DNA of 64,000 bases from Caenorhabditis elegans (Eukaryota > Nematoda > Chromadorea > Rhabditida > Rhabditidae), in NCBI RefSeq assembly GCF_000002985.6, contig NC_003283.11, forward strand, positions 20,709,501-20,773,500. The letters run 5' to 3'. A program made the position numbers and the translations under genes. The notes under the pieces are model-generated. The model did no database searches. It was not told the origin of the DNA and saw only the letters and a program-made list of their open reading frames with translations. Below, in pieces: positions 54,691-64,000 of the stretch. Numbering within the stretch: the first letter of the stretch is position 1; each line of letters opens with the position of its first letter.

Positions 54691-55483
54691 GCCCGTTAAA
54701 ATACGTATAAGGGTAACACTCTTAACAATTTATCTTCACAAAAGCCGATTACATGACACCTTCTCTGCCAATGTCATTGATACATTGCCGGTATTATTCA
54801 TCTCATCCTCACACATTTTTTGTTCAGAGTGATGAATTCCCATATTGGCACCCTGGTGTGAATGGAATAACGGATGGATACACCTGTGGAAGGAGCGGAA
54901 ATGGTGTAAGGATGGGTGACAAAAGAGTGTTGCAAAAATGAATAAGACAAAGGACCTTGTCTGCACTGAATGAGTTCTAAGAGCGCTCAAGTGGTTTATC
55001 GGATTCTTTTGAAATTATATACAACGTACCAAATGAAAAAAGGTCTTTCAAAGTTTTCCCAAGAGTACATTGTTCTAATACATATTTTAATCCGTCATAC
55101 ACAACCAAAAGACTCAAATTACTGTAATCAATATGATGATTAATCTCTGGTAACCCCCATTACCTCACTTAGTTATGTAATATACACATCCGTGAGTATT
55201 AGGTTCAGGAAAACTATTGTTTGTTTTAGATTAGTACTTGAAATTAGTACAGTAAATTTTTTAACGTAACTTCAGAATATTATCGAGCTAAAAAGTTGCG
55301 CTGACTTCTCAGCGGGAAGTTGCTCGTGGAGGACATTTTTCCAGTGAGAAGGTGCTATAATGGTCACCTGCTGAGTTCCCGACAAACACGTTGCATGGGA
55401 AAGGGACATCCAAGTGTGAAACAAACAAATTACAATAAGACAGGTAAGTGCTCATGATGGAATTTTTGGCGAGACACAGGAAA

Positions 55484-55489
55484 TTTATT
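55484..55489 (-). terminator. Poly(A) signal of elp-1
   Basis: TTTATT on plus (AATAAA on minus) lies 20 nt past the stop, implying a very short 3' UTR. Confidence 0.5.
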
Positions 55490-55508
55490 TCAAAAATACA
55501 AACGAAAA

Positions 55509-58500
55509 TTATTCCAGGCACCATTCAAAAACCGAATTATCAGTTGGCGAACATGAGAACAGTTGAATTTTGTTTGAGAATGCAACACTTTTAATAATCC
55601 TTCCGTGTCCAAGAAGTTCAACGAAACCGGCCTGAAAAAATTGTTTAACAATTTTTTATGGAGGCAAAAATTTTTAAAAAATTACACAGATTTTAGCTAA
55701 AATCTCGAATTTTGGCCACTTTTCCGCGTCGTATCCGCCCGAAATTTATTTTTTTGGAATTATCACCCTTTAATGCATATTTTGATAGTTTCATTTAATT
55801 TATATTTATATTTTTATTAATATAAAAAACAAACAACAATCTCATTTAATTTTGTCGATTAAGGTACATTTAAAGCCGATAGGTAACCAAAAATTGATCA
55901 AAATTGGTTACGAAATTGGCTTCAAATGCACCTTACAATTAATCGACGAAATTAAATGAGATAAACTACCAAAATATGCACTAAAGGATGTTAATTCCAA
56001 AAAGTCAACTTCGAACAGATGCGAAGCTGACGTACCGTTACACTGGTTACTGGATTTTTGTATATCCGGATTGTACCATTTTCCATGCCACATGCTGAAA
56101 TGTCCTCGCACTGAGCAACAGCAGTTACTTGTCCTTTAAAAAAAACTATTGACATTTGGATACCTACTGTGATTTACTTACCATTTGATGAATGTGCAAC
56201 GAGAGCAGTTTCAAAACCAATTTTCACCCTTGAACTACCCCATTTCACATCTTTTACAGATGTTCCATCACAAATTTCTCCGGCTTTCGTCCAAAATAGT
56301 AAATGCGCTCCAATAGACTGTCCTCGTAAATATTGAGAATCGGATGAAAAATCTAGGGCAACAATTGGAGCGGGAATATGATGAATTCGAGCAATAACAA
56401 GCAAATTTTTAGATGCATCGATGCGATAGATAGTGAGATGAGGATCCTGAAATATAAACTGGATGAGCTTTTACAAATTATTATAAAAACCAACCTTCGT
56501 TGCAACTGCGAATGTAGCTCCACTTGGAGCAAATTTCACTGCCGTAATGGGAGCAGTCCCTTCTTTTTTCTCTTGAATCGTTTGCTGTTTGGTAATGTTC
56601 ATCACAATCCAAAGTCCTGCAGCAAATCCTAATATGATGTGAGTATTCGTAACATCAACATCAACACATTCCACTGAATCTATGAATTTCTTGGAAAATT
56701 CTACTTTTTTGTCAATATGATTCCATATTCGAAGTGTTCCGCATTGAGAAGAAGTGATTAGTTGATTAGAACTGCACGTCAAAAGAAAAGTTAGGTTCCC
56801 AGGGTCTCCCTGAAAGTTTCAGAGTATTATTTTCAATTATTACAAATCGGATTAAACCTCTATCAAACTTGTCAAATTTGTTGAGTTCTCGATATTTCCA
56901 AACAAAAGTGTGTTTGATGAAGTGCCAATTATCAATTCGCTTCCATTTTGAAGTATAACACGTGGGAAACCTTTCTCATCCGGCAATTCGATTGGACGTC
57001 TTGTACGAACCAAATCTTGAAGATCCCATTCAGAAACCATTCTATCTTTTCCACCAGAAAGTATCTTCCCGGATTTTGCAAGTGTCAACGAGTACACTCC
57101 ACCGGGGTGCACAGAATGAGCCTATAACTTTTTATAGTGAAAAAAGTATTTTGGCAATAATTATAAAATCAATTCTCACCTGCTTTGTCGTTTTACAAGT
57201 TCTCGGATCCCAAATAGAAATTGTTCCATTAGAATCTCCAGTGACCACTTGGTCATTTTCCCCAAAACACATACTTAACACTGTTTTTGGCTTGTCTCGT
57301 CCCTGAAAGCATTTGCATACTAGTAAACAATGAATAAAATACAGTACCTCAAAAGTAGCTACAGTTTTCACAAGAACCCCCGTCGCTGGATCATAGTTGA
57401 AAAATGAAAAGTGTCCTTTTCCGTATAGAACTATCAGATTTCGAATTGTTGGATGCCATTTGCACTCGAAAACTACATCATTGGACGCCTAAAGTAATGA
57501 TACTTTGAAAAATATAATTCGGACAAGTATCTAACTTTAACTTCGCCTTCTCTTTTTCCCTTTTGCCAATTCCAAACAGACATCAAATGTTTCAAAGAAT
57601 CATCCACAACTGCCAATAATGATCCCGAATCTGTCTTAGAGAAGGCCACGTGGCATATGCCCTTTTCAAATCCATTTAGAACCATTAACGTTGTTAGCTT
57701 GATCGTATCCCAAATTCTGACATGAGCTTCTGTATGTTCCATTTCTAACTGTCTCACGAGATCTTCTGGCGAATCTATCGGAGACGTGTGTTCAGGTTTT
57801 TGAAATTTTTCTACCGAGTGGCATGAAGATTGTCCGGAAGCTACTAAAATCTTGTTTGGGTGGAGGGTAATACTGAAAATGAATCAATTAGATTAATTTA
57901 AACCAGTGAAAAAACAACTAAACCATTTAACATCGCAAGTGTGTCCATGATAAATGCGTTGACTACGATCTTCGCCAGTAATATTCATCAAAACTACCAA
58001 ATTTGCGGAAAAGAACACCAGTTCTCCAGTTGGAAGCATTTCGATGTTTGAACGAACATCCTTACCACGATAGCCTATTGGAAGAATGGTTTTTTTTAAA
58101 GAAAATAGGTTCTAGTGAAACTCACTGTAGACATGCTTCAATGTAACTTTCATAGTTGGGGGATCTTGATCCATAGTCGGGTCCATGTTCTCTGAAATAA
58201 AATAAATTAGTCCGGTATCGATAGTATCATCACACCAACCATAACCAGTTGGCACCGGAACTTGCACAGTTTTTCCTCCGATGAATATTGGAAGGTGGCC
58301 ACTGCCATTTGAAAATTGACAAGTCCTATTGTTCTTTCTAAATTTTGTACATCAATATACATAATTATTGCAAAACACGTGTTAGAAAAACACACACCGC
58401 AAAATTGATGAAGTGCTGGGACTTCTGGAAATCACAGAGCATAGTGACAATAGTGAGGGGCTTGATTGACGGTGAGTGCTGGAAAATCATGCAAAAGTGT

Positions 58501-60632
58501 GAAGATGAAACTATCATGATAAATTATCAAGCAGGGTTTATTCAGAGTTGGGCTCCCATGAGTTCGCCGCATGTATCCATATGTATAGTGCGGCGCGGAG
58601 CCCCGAAGGTGTCGGTCGCTTCCAAATAACTACATTTTCACACTACGTTGCGCACACACCTAGCTACTAATTTCAAACCAAGCTGCGGAACCCCGAAAGT
58701 ATTGGCCGCTTCCAAATAACTACCGTTCGCATTTCATTATACACTCACAGCTGCGTAGGCGTAAGGCCTGCGTGAGTCTCGCATTTCGCGCCTCACTCAG
58801 ATGGGAGCCCTACTCCAGAGTCACTCAATAAATGATGAAAAAAACTTACGTGGATAGTCGTCTAACGCTATTCACAATAGGATTCATAGTTGCACTGGTA
58901 CTTGCTTCCGACGATGTTGATAGTCTTCTAAACCTATCGGTATCTTTCATGTCATGCGTGGATACCCATTTTCTCATTGGTGATCCTCTAGCTGATTTGC
59001 CAACGGACACATTCACCATACCATCACTTCCCCGTGTTGGTGGGCGGTGGCGTGGTGGACCGGGTGAAACTTCCTCTGAATTATTATTCATTCCATTTAT
59101 GTAAAGACTTTTGGAATTCGCATGAGATGAGCGAGGTGGAGCATGTGACGGAGACATTGTATATGAGCTTTTCGACCCCGAAATTCGACGAGGAACTGGA
59201 AATTTGAAATTGATATTTGATAAAAAACGAAAAACTACTAAAACTAACGTGAACTGTATCCTGAACATGTGGGCGATCTCGATTGATCTTGTATTTCAAG
59301 ATTTTGTAGCCTTCGCAGTATTTCTACTGTAGAGCTTTGTAAAAGAAGCTGTAAAATTACAAATATCAAATCAGTGACCGGAATCTGCTTTTTCTCACGA
59401 TTTCATTCCTTTGAGCAACCACAATCTTCTCCAGTTCATCAACTCGAAATTTCAACCGATCATTCTCATTGAGTATCAGCTCGTCTGAAACATATTTCAA
59501 TTAATTTTTACTTTCTTACATAACATTTTACTTTTTTTTTACTGAATTACTTCTATTTGTTCAGAACTTACAGAAATTCGCACCTCTTGGCTGTTGGGTC
59601 TGCACCTGAGATCGCAGAGAACAGAAACCAGGAACGGTGAACATTTTTCAACACAAGGATAGACAAAAAAGTTGATAAAAGCAGAAACGCGCTCAGAAAT
59701 GCATTAGAAGAAATGGTTTTGGAGAGACAGTGGTTAGATATTCATGAAGATTCTGAAGAACGGAAGTCTTCTTCTGAATATTGAACTCGATAAGAACGAG
59801 AAATTGCTATAGTAGTTAAAAAAAAGTTAAAGATATCAATAAAAGTCAATATTTTTATGATTTTTCAATTTTGCGAAATTCAAATAATTGGCCGATTTAA
59901 ATTTGAATTCCCGCGCAAATGAGTGACGTGATTTTCGATATTCTTGTGTTTTCTGGCTAAATTCGTCAGTTTTTCTTGATTTTTCTTCTATATTTGATTT
60001 AAAACTTTGTTTGTCAAATTTTCAAACATTTTTCCGTGAAGAAAACTTGATCACCCAAAAGAAATTGGCCTTAAAATCGACAATTTTAGATTTTTACTGT
60101 TTATAATACTTTTCTGAAAAGTGTTTTTTAAAATAAATTGCAAAAAGAGTTTTAAATCAAATATAGGCAAAAAAATAAACAAAAAAGTGAAGAATTTAGC
60201 CAGAAAACGCAAAAATAACGAAAATGACGTCACTCAATTGCACTGTAACTCAAGTTTAATTCGGCCGTTTCTTTGATTTTTTTAATCTAAAAAATCAAAA
60301 AAAAAATTAGAAAACTTTTATAATTTTTTCACAATATTTATTCCTTGTAGGGTCTATCTTCTGTCACTTGTCATTTGAAGCAAAAACAAATTGTCTTTAC
60401 GACACCTTTAAAATGATTCCTTTAAAATCCAAATAGAATTTTTTTCCAATAAAAAAATAAAACAATAATGCACGCTATTTTTTAAAGCATAAAGCATAAA
60501 ACGACCAAAAGGAAAGCTCGAAAAAATGTAACAAAAAGACATGCTTTTACCTTCTTCAACTTCTTCAAACTCTTCTTCTGGCAGCACGTCGGATATAATT
60601 GACGACGACGACCAACCATTGCTTATTGACAT
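55509..60632 (-). CDS. elp-1: EMAP-like microtubule-associated WD-repeat protein (about 860 aa)
   Basis: Fifteen exons join in frame from ATG at 60632 to TAA at 55509-55511: 60551-60632, 59399-59484, 59249-59348, 58850-59195, 58240-58325, 58126-58191, 57924-58074, 57536-57872, 57348-57488, 57180-57302, 56858-57121, 56495-56809, 56182-56446, 56036-56133, 55509-55631. Layout: acidic start (EEEFEEVEE), coiled coil about residues 28-85 (ENDRLKFRVDELEKIVVAQR), a Ser/Arg/Pro-rich linker, the HELP-type motif near 205-250 (LPIFIGGKTVQVPVP), then WD-type beta-propeller repeats to the end (GTISIWDPRT, GGKDRMVSEWDL, GTLRIWN). EMAP/EML proteins bind microtubules through HELP and the propellers; in worms the protein is associated with muscle and touch neurons. 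It converges with pha-4. An additional alternative exon may exist in the 59485-60550 intron. Confidence 0.95.
55842..55990. repeat. Inverted repeat in an elp-1 intron
   Basis: CTCATTTAATTTTGTCGATT and AAGGTACATTTAAAGCC pair with GGCTTCAAATGCACCTT and AATCGACGAAATTAAATGAG around a centre near 55897. It occupies the intron between the last two coding exons (55632-56035). Confidence 0.8.
58542..58818. repeat. GC-rich mobile-element-like insertion in an elp-1 intron
   Basis: GGGCTCCCAT at 58550-58559 is mirrored by ATGGGAGCCC at 58801-58810, with imperfect extension (CAGAGTTGGG against CCCTACTCCAGAG). Inside are two direct copies of a roughly 40-nt unit (58591-58632 and 58681-58724) sharing CGCTTCCAAATAACTAC and CGGA(A/G)CCCCGAA. 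Base composition differs sharply from the surrounding AT-rich intron. Confidence 0.75.
59887..60270. repeat. Complete inverted-repeat element (GGCCGATTTAAATTTGAATT ends)
   Basis: The left arm from ATTGGCCGATTTAAATTTGA through GCAAATGAGTGACGTGATTT to TTTTCTGGCTAAATTCG is mirrored by AATTTAGCCAGAAAACG, AAAATGACGTCACTCAATTG and TTTAATTCGGCCG on the right. It is the most complete member of the family at 554-640 and 28337-28560, in the first elp-1 intron. Confidence 0.85.
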
Positions 60633-60661
60633 TTTTTTGAAGAATTTTTGCAAATTTTCTC

Positions 60662-60675
60662 CTGCAACAATTAAC
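60662..60675 (-). promoter_or_regulatory. Candidate 3' splice or trans-splice acceptor upstream of elp-1
   Basis: On the minus strand AATTGTTGCAG precedes the leader GAGAAAATTTGC and the ATG at 60632, about 30 nt away. It could receive a spliced leader or a 5' UTR exon. Confidence 0.4.
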
Positions 60676-63095
60676 GTTGAATAGGAAAGCGAGCATATTC
60701 AAAATAGTGAGCAAGATCCCGAGATATTCAGTCATTACGGAGAATTGGAAAAAATAAAATTATCGGAAATATTTTTTGTTTTATTTTTTGGCCATAATTT
60801 TTTAGTTTTTTATGCAGATTAAATGGCGTTAAACTTGTCTTGCATCGCTATGTATGAAAAAATGAATGCAACATACAAAAAGAATTCAAAAAATGAGAAT
60901 TCAGAAGGCAAAATTCCAGTCATAATGATCAAAAGTCGGCGAACAGATGATCACTAATTCAGTTTAACGACCTACAAAAAGTACACCCTTCTAATTAAAT
61001 TCCATCTAATTCGACCTAATTTTTTTCAAAGTTAGAAACAACTTTTCATATTTTGCCATTGATTTTAAAAATGCAGTTCAACTTGAAAGTTCAAAATAAA
61101 AACTTTAACACTCAATGAGAAGCGCGAAAATTAAAAATATAAAAAGAGGGCGAATGTTGTAATATGATAGTGCTACTAATTCATTCTGACAGAAGAACAC
61201 AGCGAGTAGGGAAAAGAATGATAGGAATTCCAAAACAATGACTAATTAAATGAGGAACACGAAAACGCCTATTTTTACTAGGAATGGAGATCTAAAATCG
61301 AAATTTTAAACTAGAATGTCAATCTGAATATTCTTTTTATTGCGGATTTCAAAATAAAAACAAATTGGTGAGAAGAAGGTGTTATTTGGTTTTGGGAGCA
61401 ATATTTCCACTTTTAAAAGTTTTATCATATTATTCTATAGACTTTGAAAATTAACCGTATTTCTGACAATTAAAAAAACAGCCAACAAACTTTTGTGCTA
61501 GAAATCAAACAATTGATAAGAAAAAAGAGACAAATGGGAGAAGGGAGGTGTCAATGAGCCACCATTTATCAATTGAAAAGCACGAATTGAAGGTCTTGAA
61601 GACGCTGAGAAAAAGAGAAAAACAATCAAGTAGAACTGAAGAAAACTGCACATGAACTAAATTTTTTAACGTTTATGTTTTTAGAAGCTTTTAATTTTCG
61701 TGACAATAATGTAAAAAAATTAAAAAAAATGAAAAAATATGTAATGTGATTTTAGTGATTTGTAAAAGTGTATAAATATTCATAGTTCAGAAATTTTTAA
61801 AAAGCTTGAGCAAATGGAGTTGTCAATTTTTTAAGAGCAGTAATCGGTAACGATTGTTACACCAAAATAAAAAAGTTCTAAAGGTGGAGTAGCGGCAGTG
61901 GCGATTTTGCCTTACAGTTAATACACTTTTAGTGATCCAAAACGACCAAACATCATATAAATAAAAAACTCCAAAAAAAAATATAAAAAACTCCAAAAAA
62001 TTTCAAATTTTTCATAATTTCCGGTCAGGTTTGGGTAATTGCCCAAAATTTGAAAAATATGAGCTTGTTAGAAAATCCAATTTTTTGGTCGACTTCCTGT
62101 AATTGTCTCTTTTTGACAGTAAATAAAAAATTTTCAAAAAAATTTTTGAAAAATTTTATTGTGATATTTGGTCATTTTGGCATTGTAGGAGTAGTTTTTA
62201 ACCTTTTCCCTACTTGCGCTACTCCGGTAGTATACAATTTCACTGGAAAAATGTAGGAAATCGCATTTGAATAGGCGGAAAATGTCAATTATTATGAACG
62301 CTTTATGATCTATTCATCGATGATTCCCTTTTCTCTGTCTCGTCAACTTTCAGTACTATTTCATCCCCAGATGACAACTGTTGACAGAACAGAACGCATT
62401 TATCTTAGTTTCGCAATCTTTTTGACGGAAACTGAGAAATTTTAGAGATAGTGTAGAAATTGTGTCACGGTGGAGACATAGAGACGAGGAATTCATAAAT
62501 GGGACGAGGGAGAAAAAAACTGAACGGGGATATAGTTGGGCTAAAACTAAATAACTAAATAGCTAAAAACTAACTAAAAACTAAATAGAAAACACATTTA
62601 TTTTGTTTACTTTGAATATTTTAAATTCTAATCCAGGGGTGTGTGGCAAATCTCGAAATTGCAAGTTGGGCAAATTTTTTTTTTTTCAATATTTGCCGAG
62701 CTCTGCAAACGTTAAATTCGGCAAATTTGGCGAATTTACCGGGCACCCCTGTTCTATGTGTTTAATTGCCATTTCTTGGTGTTTTCTGTAGTTTGAAGAC
62801 GTCAAATTACCGCAGATTTGCTAAAAAAGGAAACATATCAAAAAATAAGTGAGTCCAAATCAGTGATTATAAAGTTTTTAAAATACTTGAAGAATGCATG
62901 TTACCAGAAAGATTTTAAAAATTTTGGAGTGTTTTATTATGATATTTGGTCGTTTTTGTAAACAGGGGTACCATATTTTCTGTAAATGTGAATTTTTTTG
63001 AAATTTAATATGAAAAAAAAAATCTTTCGGCTGTTTTTCATAAACACACATATTTTTATGATACTTTTCTGAAAATCAAAAATTAAACATTGTCA
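60676..63095. other. Intergenic region between elp-1 and the cysteine-rich gene
   Basis: 2.4 kb and very AT-rich. It holds the palindrome at 61880-62230, a CGGCAAAT-related fragment at 62633-62752 (AGGGGTGTGTGGCAAATC to GGGCACCCCTG), and a short repeat fragment at 62925-62960. No coding frame with support. Confidence 0.6.
61880..62230. repeat. Inverted-repeat element (GGTGGAGTAGCGGCAGTGG ends)
   Basis: Left AAAGGTGGAGTAGCGGCAGT and right CTACTTGCGCTACTCCGG are complementary, with internal AAAACGACCAAACATCAT and GTGATATTTGGTCATTTTGG. Same family as 28586-29022. Confidence 0.78.
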
Positions 63096-64000
63096 TTAGT
63101 TATCCAGGTTTGGGCATTTAATTTGAGCATACTTCTGCAACTTGTTAAGAGTATTATCCAGAGGTTTCCAGTACTCTTCCCCGCAAATATTAGTTATCTC
63201 AGATTCTAAGCAAGGTTTGTGCTTTGAAATGAGTTCACATGGATGATCGATCTGAAATTCTTGCATTGAAAGAAAAAAAAATAACTGTATAGGTGATAGA
63301 CTTGCCGAATCACTTTTCAAAAGCGTTTTTTCGGCTTTTCTCATACAAGGAGGCATTTGAGCGAGAATTTTCTTTTGACATGGTGCGAAGTCTGTTGAAA
63401 AGTAGGAAAATGCGTCACAGAGTAAACCAAATACTTTGTCAAGTTGAACATTAGTTGCACATGGGAACTGGGCAATACAGGTCTGAATTATCAAATTATT
63501 TGTTTCTTTATCTGTGTTGTAAACAATTATTTGTGTTTTGACCGATTTCCATACTCGTAAGAATTGGAAAAAAAATGTTTTAATGAAATTACAGAAGTTA
63601 AAACGAAAACATGGGAAAGCAAATCTTATATTTTTTATTTTTTAAATTTGTATGCCCATTGAAAACATTTTTATAATATTTTTTACTCAAAAAAATTCTT
63701 GTGGGAAGAAATTAAACAATTTATTTATCAGAAAAACTTTTTGAAAATTTGAGAACTAGTGAGTTTTCAGAAAACATCTGGAAATTTTTTAAAAATTCAA
63801 TAGATTTTTTCTTGGGTTTTTTAAAGAAAATTTCTGAAAAGTTTGAAAAAAATTGGTGTGTTAGCAAAAACTTATGAATAATTAAAGCAACATTTGGGAA
63901 GTGAGGTATTTCTTGATACCTTGATACTAACTGAAAAAGAACTACAAGTTTTACCGTTGCGTTTCGGCATTCATCCACAATTCGAATACCACGAGCTCTG
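63096..64000 (-). CDS. Cysteine-rich nematode protein, DUF19/T20D4.11-like (5' end outside window)
   Basis: Two exons are visible: 63955-64000 (runs off the window) and 63096-63482, joined in phase 0 with consensus splice sites and ending in TAA at 63096-63098. The visible 144 residues contain about eleven Cys spaced as in small disulphide-rich extracellular domains: DECRNATTC, AQFPCATN, GLLCDAF, FAPCQKK, MPPCMRK, HPCELISKHKPCLE, TNICGEEYW, IKCPN. This Cys pattern fits the DUF19 (T20D4.11-like) family, clustered on chromosome V and usually secreted; the signal peptide would be upstream, outside the window. The stretch 63243-63300 (SLSPIQLFFFLSMQEFQ) looks intron-like, ending in TTTCAG, but removing it breaks the frame, so I kept it as coding. 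Role unknown. Confidence 0.75.

Larger units (their letters stand above)
50820..55508. other. Region between convergent pha-4 and elp-1
   Basis: No gene recognised. Holds the repeats listed at 51756-52130, 52960-53450 and 54311-54690. At 52320-52380 there is a CT-rich stretch with CTCTGCGTCTCT, a promoter-like signature unexpected between two 3' ends. The open frame at 51716-52210 is repeat-derived. Confidence 0.6.

Noticed and set aside
63243..63300. Short intron in the cysteine-rich gene
   Set aside because: The acceptor (TTTCAG) is good, but the candidate donors leave the downstream Cys-rich frame out of phase; reading straight through keeps a single open frame.

Overview
This window is nematode nuclear DNA and I recognise it as Caenorhabditis elegans, right arm of chromosome V. 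It is AT-rich, with short introns (often 45-60 nt) ending in TTTCAG, many oligo-T runs, scattered palindromic repeats, and expanded nematode-only families (F-box and chemoreceptor genes). The anchor is pha-4 (FoxA), whose eight coding exons join into a clean 506-codon frame containing a textbook forkhead domain. The neighbouring elp-1 (EMAP-like), dnj-25 (auxilin) and an ankyrin/patatin phospholipase (ipla-3) fit the same locus. Locus names come from memory; exon structures and translations come from the sequence.

Layout. 1-294 (+): the 3' end of a gene for a single-pass membrane protein. 4446-7104 (+): an eight-exon, 325-residue nematode protein with an F-box-like N-terminus. 8552-19239 (-): a 19-exon calcium-independent phospholipase A2 with ankyrin repeats; its 3.8-kb intron holds a complete F-box gene on the opposite strand (12829-14089, +). 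20769-34819 (-): the auxilin gene dnj-25, ending in a J domain; its 4.5-kb intron holds three tandem serpentine receptor genes on the opposite strand (22587-26649, +), and the middle one carries a frameshift. 34820-43551: 8.7 kb of non-coding DNA in front of pha-4. 43552-50180 (+): pha-4. 50181-55508: repeats between convergent genes. 55509-60632 (-): elp-1. 63096-64000 (-): the 3' part of a cysteine-rich secreted-type gene.

Conserved housekeeping or developmental genes (phospholipase remodelling, clathrin uncoating, microtubule binding, pharyngeal organ identity) therefore alternate with fast-evolving, worm-specific families, and the latter twice sit antisense inside introns of the former. 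There is no operon: same-strand neighbours are more than 1 kb apart.

Non-coding DNA is rich in short inverted-repeat (MITE-like) elements. A CGGCAAAT/ATTTGCCG palindromic family occurs in at least a dozen places, including inside introns of both large genes. Other points of interest are a duplicated ~110-bp block holding a nested stem-loop, on either side of the first pha-4 exon; a perfect 21-bp hairpin upstream of pha-4; two long poly-C tracts; an Ala-for-Gly change in the phospholipase nucleophile elbow; and a PTEN-like domain in auxilin without catalytic residues. One connecting exon of dnj-25 could not be located and is flagged. I saw no tRNA, rRNA or CRISPR array.
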